This document shows positions 59,851-64,000 of a DNA stretch of 64,000 bases, in pieces. Numbering within the stretch: the stretch's first letter is position 1; the number at the start of each line of letters is the position of its first letter. The DNA is from Dasyornis broadbenti (taxonomy: Eukaryota > Chordata > Aves > Passeriformes > Dasyornithidae). A program made the position numbers and the translations under genes. The DNA is taken from NCBI GenBank assembly GCA_013397935.1, contig VZRN01004413.1, forward strand, positions 441,439-505,438. Reading direction: 5' to 3'. The notes beneath the pieces are model-generated. The model was not told the origin of the DNA and made no database searches. It was given only the letters and a program-made list of their open reading frames with translations.

Positions 59851-61879
59851 TCTGTCACCGGTACTGTGCTCTCTGCTAATTTTTACAAGAGTTCAAGTTG
59901 TATGCACCAGTTAACAGAGACATTGCAGGGGGTACAATGAGAATAGAAAGCATGACCCCTTGCTGCCTCTGTTTATAGTGCCTAAATTATATCCAGACAA
60001 TGCTCCGAGTCCCCTCCCTGACTCTGCTAGGGCCCCCTGTGCAAAGCTGCGTTCTGTTCCCCTCTGCTGCCACCCAGGAAAAGGGGCCACTGGCATTTGT
60101 GAGCACCCACCCAGCAATTCCCTGCAAAGAGCTGTGGAGTGAGGAGGGGAAGAAAGGTTTCTGGTGGAGAAACACAAATGCAGTGGAAGAATGTGAAGAG
60201 TGAGAACCCTGAAGGGAATTAGGGATCCCAAAATTGGATACCTCAGTTTCAACATCTTGTTTGTACAAGAGCATCCCAACATGGAAGAGCAGCCAGGGCA
60301 CTCGCAGCTCCCAACCCCACACTGCAGACTCCTGGTGTGCACTGGATGGAGGGAAGGAGGGAGGGAAGGATGAGATGCAGCTTCGTCTGCAAACCAGCTA
60401 ACACATATGAATAATTGAATACAAAATAAAAACCCCTTCCTAGCCAGGAGATGTACTTTTGACCACTGTTTTCCACTCCAAAGAACCTCCCTCCTGATGA
60501 ACAGCTACCTTTCAGTCTCTTAAAAGACAGTGATTACCCTGCTCCTTTGTCCGTGTCTCTGCAGCATTAGCATTGCTTCTTTCCAGATGTGCTCTAGCAA
60601 GAACCTTCCAAACAGAGTGGAAAGAACCACTGCAAAAACAACAGTCCATCCAAGCTCCTGCCCTGCCTGTCCCACTGCCAGCCTCTGTCCTTCCCCTGGG
60701 CAGCAAAGCATTGGTACACACAGCAGCCACAGGGCTCTCTGTGGGGCTCACATATCAGCCTGCCAAAGCCAGGGCTTGAGTGGCTCAAGCACCATGCAAA
60801 GAAAATGGGATTTTACTGCACATTTCTCAACAATGATGAGGGTGGGGGGAAACCCCATGGCCAGGACTGGTGCTGTCTGGATGATTAGTATCTGGCATTC
60901 CTCTACCTTCAGCCACAGCTGGTTTAGATTTGAGCTACTAGTTCATTTAGATTTATGCCGTTGGTTCAACAAATAAACACAGTACATAGTCCATCATGCT
61001 AACTGTATAATGAAGCTGCTTACCTACTTCCAAACAAGTAGCTTTTATTCATCTGTTCCTCTTTCATTTCCCTCTTTCCCTCTTCTCTCCCCCACATCAA
61101 ACCCAAGAAGAGCAGTTGCTTTCTTTCGAAAACCAGACCCTATCAAAGATCCAATAATGTTTGATGTCTCCCCAACAGCCCTTCAAACTGCACATTACTG
61201 GAGAATATTTCCAAAAGCTGTCTGAGAAATTACTGTAAATGCTTCACCTTCCCAAAGGATGCCAGGTTACACTCCTACTCTGGGGCTCCCTGTGGAAAAG
61301 CCCCAGATTTCTCCCCCCAGCTGCTCAGCCTTTGTGAAGGGCCATCCAAGCTGGAGTTGGTGGGGGTTTTCAGGATCACTGGGGCACAACAAGAGGCCAG
61401 TTTCTTCCCACTTGCATTTGTTGGAAGGAATAACCATGAGGCTGGGAAACAGTTAACCTGCACACAAACCTTGATTTCAAGACGTGCCGTTGTCTGCCAG
61501 CACCATCCACAAAGTCTCCGCTTTCATCCAGAACGAAAAACACCCTGGGATTTTAGCAAAATCCTTTTAAGTTGTTCTAATGGTAACAGCTCTGGATCTG
61601 GTGAACTGCTTTGTTATCAGTGCCGTGCAAATTGTTCATCTATTTCTCTCCTACCCTGTTTGCCTCCACTCACTTGCCTCTCTAATAAATTCATTTGACC
61701 GCAAAGGGTGCTTTATGACTCTTGTTTAAAACAGCTTCCTAATGATGCTTGACAACATCTCCTGCCTTTGAAAGAGCCTGGCTATGCAAGGCTCTAATCC
61801 CACAAAAGGAGGGATTCTTGTTAACCTGTGCCTCAGTCCTTTCTGTTGAGTCACCACCTTTAATGAAGCACTGAAGGGG
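59851..61879. other. Non-coding, no gene recognised
   Basis: Frames of 143 (59911-60342, minus) and 148 codons (60530-60976, plus) lie among overlapping open frames on the opposite strand. They are unrecognised and probably chance. Confidence 0.5.
60344..60373. repeat. GGAA/GGGA purine repeat
   Basis: Degenerate GGAGGGAAGGAGGGAGGGAA units. GGAA repeats can bind ETS-family factors, but nothing here shows use. Confidence 0.7.
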
Positions 61880-62120
61880 AACCAAAACGCAGCTGGGAAA
61901 TTATGGCTTTACATGATCATCTCTTGCTACAAGAGAATTATTGCCCAAGCCTTAATCCCGTGACTCAGCCCTCTCCTTGGACCCTCTTTAATTGTCAGAA
62001 CCTGAGGAAATCCGGGCCGAGGTAAATAACACTTCAGCAGCAACAGAATAGATTCACTTTAGGCAATGAATTTTTAATGAGCTGAGACTGCAGAGGGAAC
62101 AGGGCCGAGATCTGTGCTGC
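61880..62120. promoter_or_regulatory. Candidate conserved non-coding element (motif-based)
   Basis: It includes AAACGCAGCTGGG (E-box CAGCTG), GAATTATTGCCC, CCTTAATCCCG (TAATCC), TGACTCA (61961-61967), CTTTAATTGTC, AATCCGGGCCGAGG and GAATTTTTAATGAGC. The mix of homeodomain, AP-1 and E-box cores with preserved CpGs is enhancer-like. No ORF or repeat is present. Confidence 0.4.
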
Positions 62121-64000
62121 TTATCTGATGGGGAAGGTCAGGGTCTGAACGGAGGGAGGGCATGGATGAGAGAACAGATCTGACAGGGCTCTTCAGCTGA
62201 GATTTCAGCTTGTCACAGCCTGGCATACCTTAACATATTAGGACCTTCTCTTCAAAGGAGCAACTTACACATGCCCATACTAACAGAAACGGCACAGTAT
62301 TTTCCCCTGGTAAAGGCAACCCAAGGATTGTACTCTTGATTCCAAAAAAAAAAAAAAGGAAAAAAAGAAGAAGAAAAGAAAGCAGCATACAGAGTAAAAA
62401 TAAACCAAACCAAGAAAGATCCATGCAGATGGGTCATGTTCTTCATGGAAAATCAGGTAACTCTACAGATAACCTGCAAACAGAAACATGAGTAAGACTG
62501 TGGAGCAGTCCATTGGCAGAATATCATGTATGAATTTGGTCAGCAGGCCCTGCTGAAGTCCTTACCAACATAACCATCAACATTACCACCATAAACAACT
62601 GATTTAATTAATCTCAGCCATTGGAACTTCTATTTACTGAGTGTTTGGACTTCATACAATTCCCATCCAGCACAGGTCTACCTCTACCCACCAACAGTTG
62701 TGACATTGTCCAAGAGCAACACCTACCCTTGCTGTTGGGACTGGCTGAACTCAGGCACTTCTTCAGACTTAGGATACCAAAAAAAGGACTAAAATGTCTC
62801 CAAATCCAGGAATAAGTTTAACTGCTGTAACTCAGAACTCTGAATCCTAGTACATGCTATCTCAGCCTGGCTTGACTGGGGTGGTGGGTGGCTCAGCCCA
62901 CCCAGCACAGCCTCACCCCTGTTCCCTGCAATCCTCACACCCCTGGCAAACACCCTTGGGTGGTCACAGAGCCAAATGCTCTTCTTCTGCCAACAAGCCT
63001 CTGCCCAGCAGGGCATGGAGCAGGTAGGCAGGGTAAAGTCAATGTCCCAGGAGTCAACCTCCAAGAAAACTTGCAGCTTGGGCAAGGATGGTAACAGCAA
63101 ACCTCTGAGCCAGAGGTGTTACTGCTAAGCAATTCTGGATCAGATCAGCACTTCTGAGATTTCCTCAAAGTAATGAAAGTATACAGAAAGCTGCTCTCTT
63201 GCGTACCTAAAAATTTTTTTGAGTTTCTCAGAAACAAAAAGCCACCAGGATATTTCTACCCTCAGATCCAGTCTTTTTCACCTGCTAGGATTTCTGTTTC
63301 TTATGGAAAAAGAAAGAGGATAAACTTTTTTCTGGGGAAAGACCTCTTGTGTGTGTGGGGTAAAAAATTAAAAACAATTGAGCAGAAAGCACCTGAGCAG
63401 TCCAAGCCTGTATGAGAAATTACCGAAGTAAAACTACGGGAGGGGACTGATCACACTGTCATGCTCAGGAGGAAGGAAAAACTGACAGTCATTCCAAAAC
63501 ACCCGCCCAACTTGTCATCTCCCTGATGTTTTGATCTGTATAAAGTGGGAAGGGGTCTGCTCTCACTGCAGGCTGTTTGCCCTCAGGTGTGTCCACCACA
63601 TCATGGCCCTGTGACATGTGAACTGGCACACTTAAAGGACGTACCAGCAGGAGACAGGATAATTTATGGGGAGCCAGGTCAATGCAAATTCATTGTGAGT
63701 AATGGACAATGCAAGGGGGGGGGGAAAAGCTCCCATAGGAACAAAGGCGAAAGGGTGCTGGATCTCTGTTCTCACAGCCATCCACCGTGCTAATAAAAAC
63801 CTTGATGGACAAGGAAAAGCAAATAGCAGTTCTGGAAAGCAGATTTACCACTGTGGTGGAACAGGTCAGTGCAGAAGGAAGTGGTGTGATCAGAAAGTCG
63901 ATGAAATTCAGATGATAATTATGCTCAGTAGAGGCAAAATAATCTTTTCATTTGTTGGGAGGTTTCAGTCATGCACTGTGACCTTCATCCTGGTGTTTCA
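62121..64000. other. Non-coding, no gene recognised
   Basis: Outside the A-rich tract there are only overlapping frames of up to 103 codons. A short poly-G run lies at 63715-63724. Confidence 0.5.
62343..62380. repeat. A-rich tract
   Basis: Poly-A (about 14 bases) followed by purine-rich A/G sequence. The minus-strand open frames here (62230-62446) merely translate the T-rich complement into F and L runs. Confidence 0.85.

Noticed and set aside
1..64000. Endogenous retrovirus, CRISPR array, bacterial operon or viral genes
   Set aside because: No LTR pair, primer-binding site, spaced direct-repeat array, ribosome-binding-site-led gene chain or retroviral protein motif was seen on either strand.

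Overview
The window looks like nuclear DNA from a vertebrate, most likely a bird. It has no operons and no dense long ORFs; the longest open frames are about 165 codons and none looks like a full gene. GC content is moderate with few CpGs. It has scattered homopolymers and microsatellites, and almost no interspersed repeats. The only recognisable transposon traces are two short stretches resembling the 3' end of the CR1 LINE family, near 8233-8265 and 51058-51102. CR1 as the dominant LINE together with very low repeat density is typical of birds. The species and chromosome cannot be told from the sequence.

Layout. From 1 to 33.6 kb the sequence is non-coding. Several AT-rich blocks are unusually dense in homeodomain-type cores (TAATTA, TAATCC, CAATTAG), AP-1-like TGAGTCA and similar sites. 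I list these as candidate conserved non-coding elements near 7.4-7.7, 9.1-9.4, 12.0-12.3, 14.6-14.9, 19.9-20.2, 23.3-23.4, 27.7-27.9, 28.7-29.3 and 32.7 kb. Between them lie the CR1 trace at 8.2 kb, a polypurine tract at 8.8 kb, a duplicated segment around an assembly gap at 11.4 kb, a GC-rich block at 12.3-13.0 kb, a 49-base poly-T at 17.6 kb and a TA/CA/TG microsatellite at 18.8 kb.

The only stretch I would call possibly coding is on the minus strand at 33,649-33,894. It is an 82-codon open block, a multiple of three, starting at an AG acceptor-like site and ending at a weak GT donor-like site. Its translation is protein-like, but I do not recognise the family and found no partner exons.

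From 34 to 64 kb the sequence is again non-coding. It has further candidate elements near 34.9, 40, 41.4, 43.5, 46.8-47.2, 59.6-59.8 and 61.9-62.1 kb, a CpG-richer patch at 43.1-43.4 kb, a 17-base minisatellite followed by a CR1 tail at 51.0 kb, and several A/T homopolymers.

Taken together this reads as a gene desert or a very large intron with a scattering of candidate regulatory elements. I found no RNA gene, CRISPR array, intact mobile element, viral gene or multi-gene system. Every regulatory call rests on motif content alone, because no cross-species comparison was possible.
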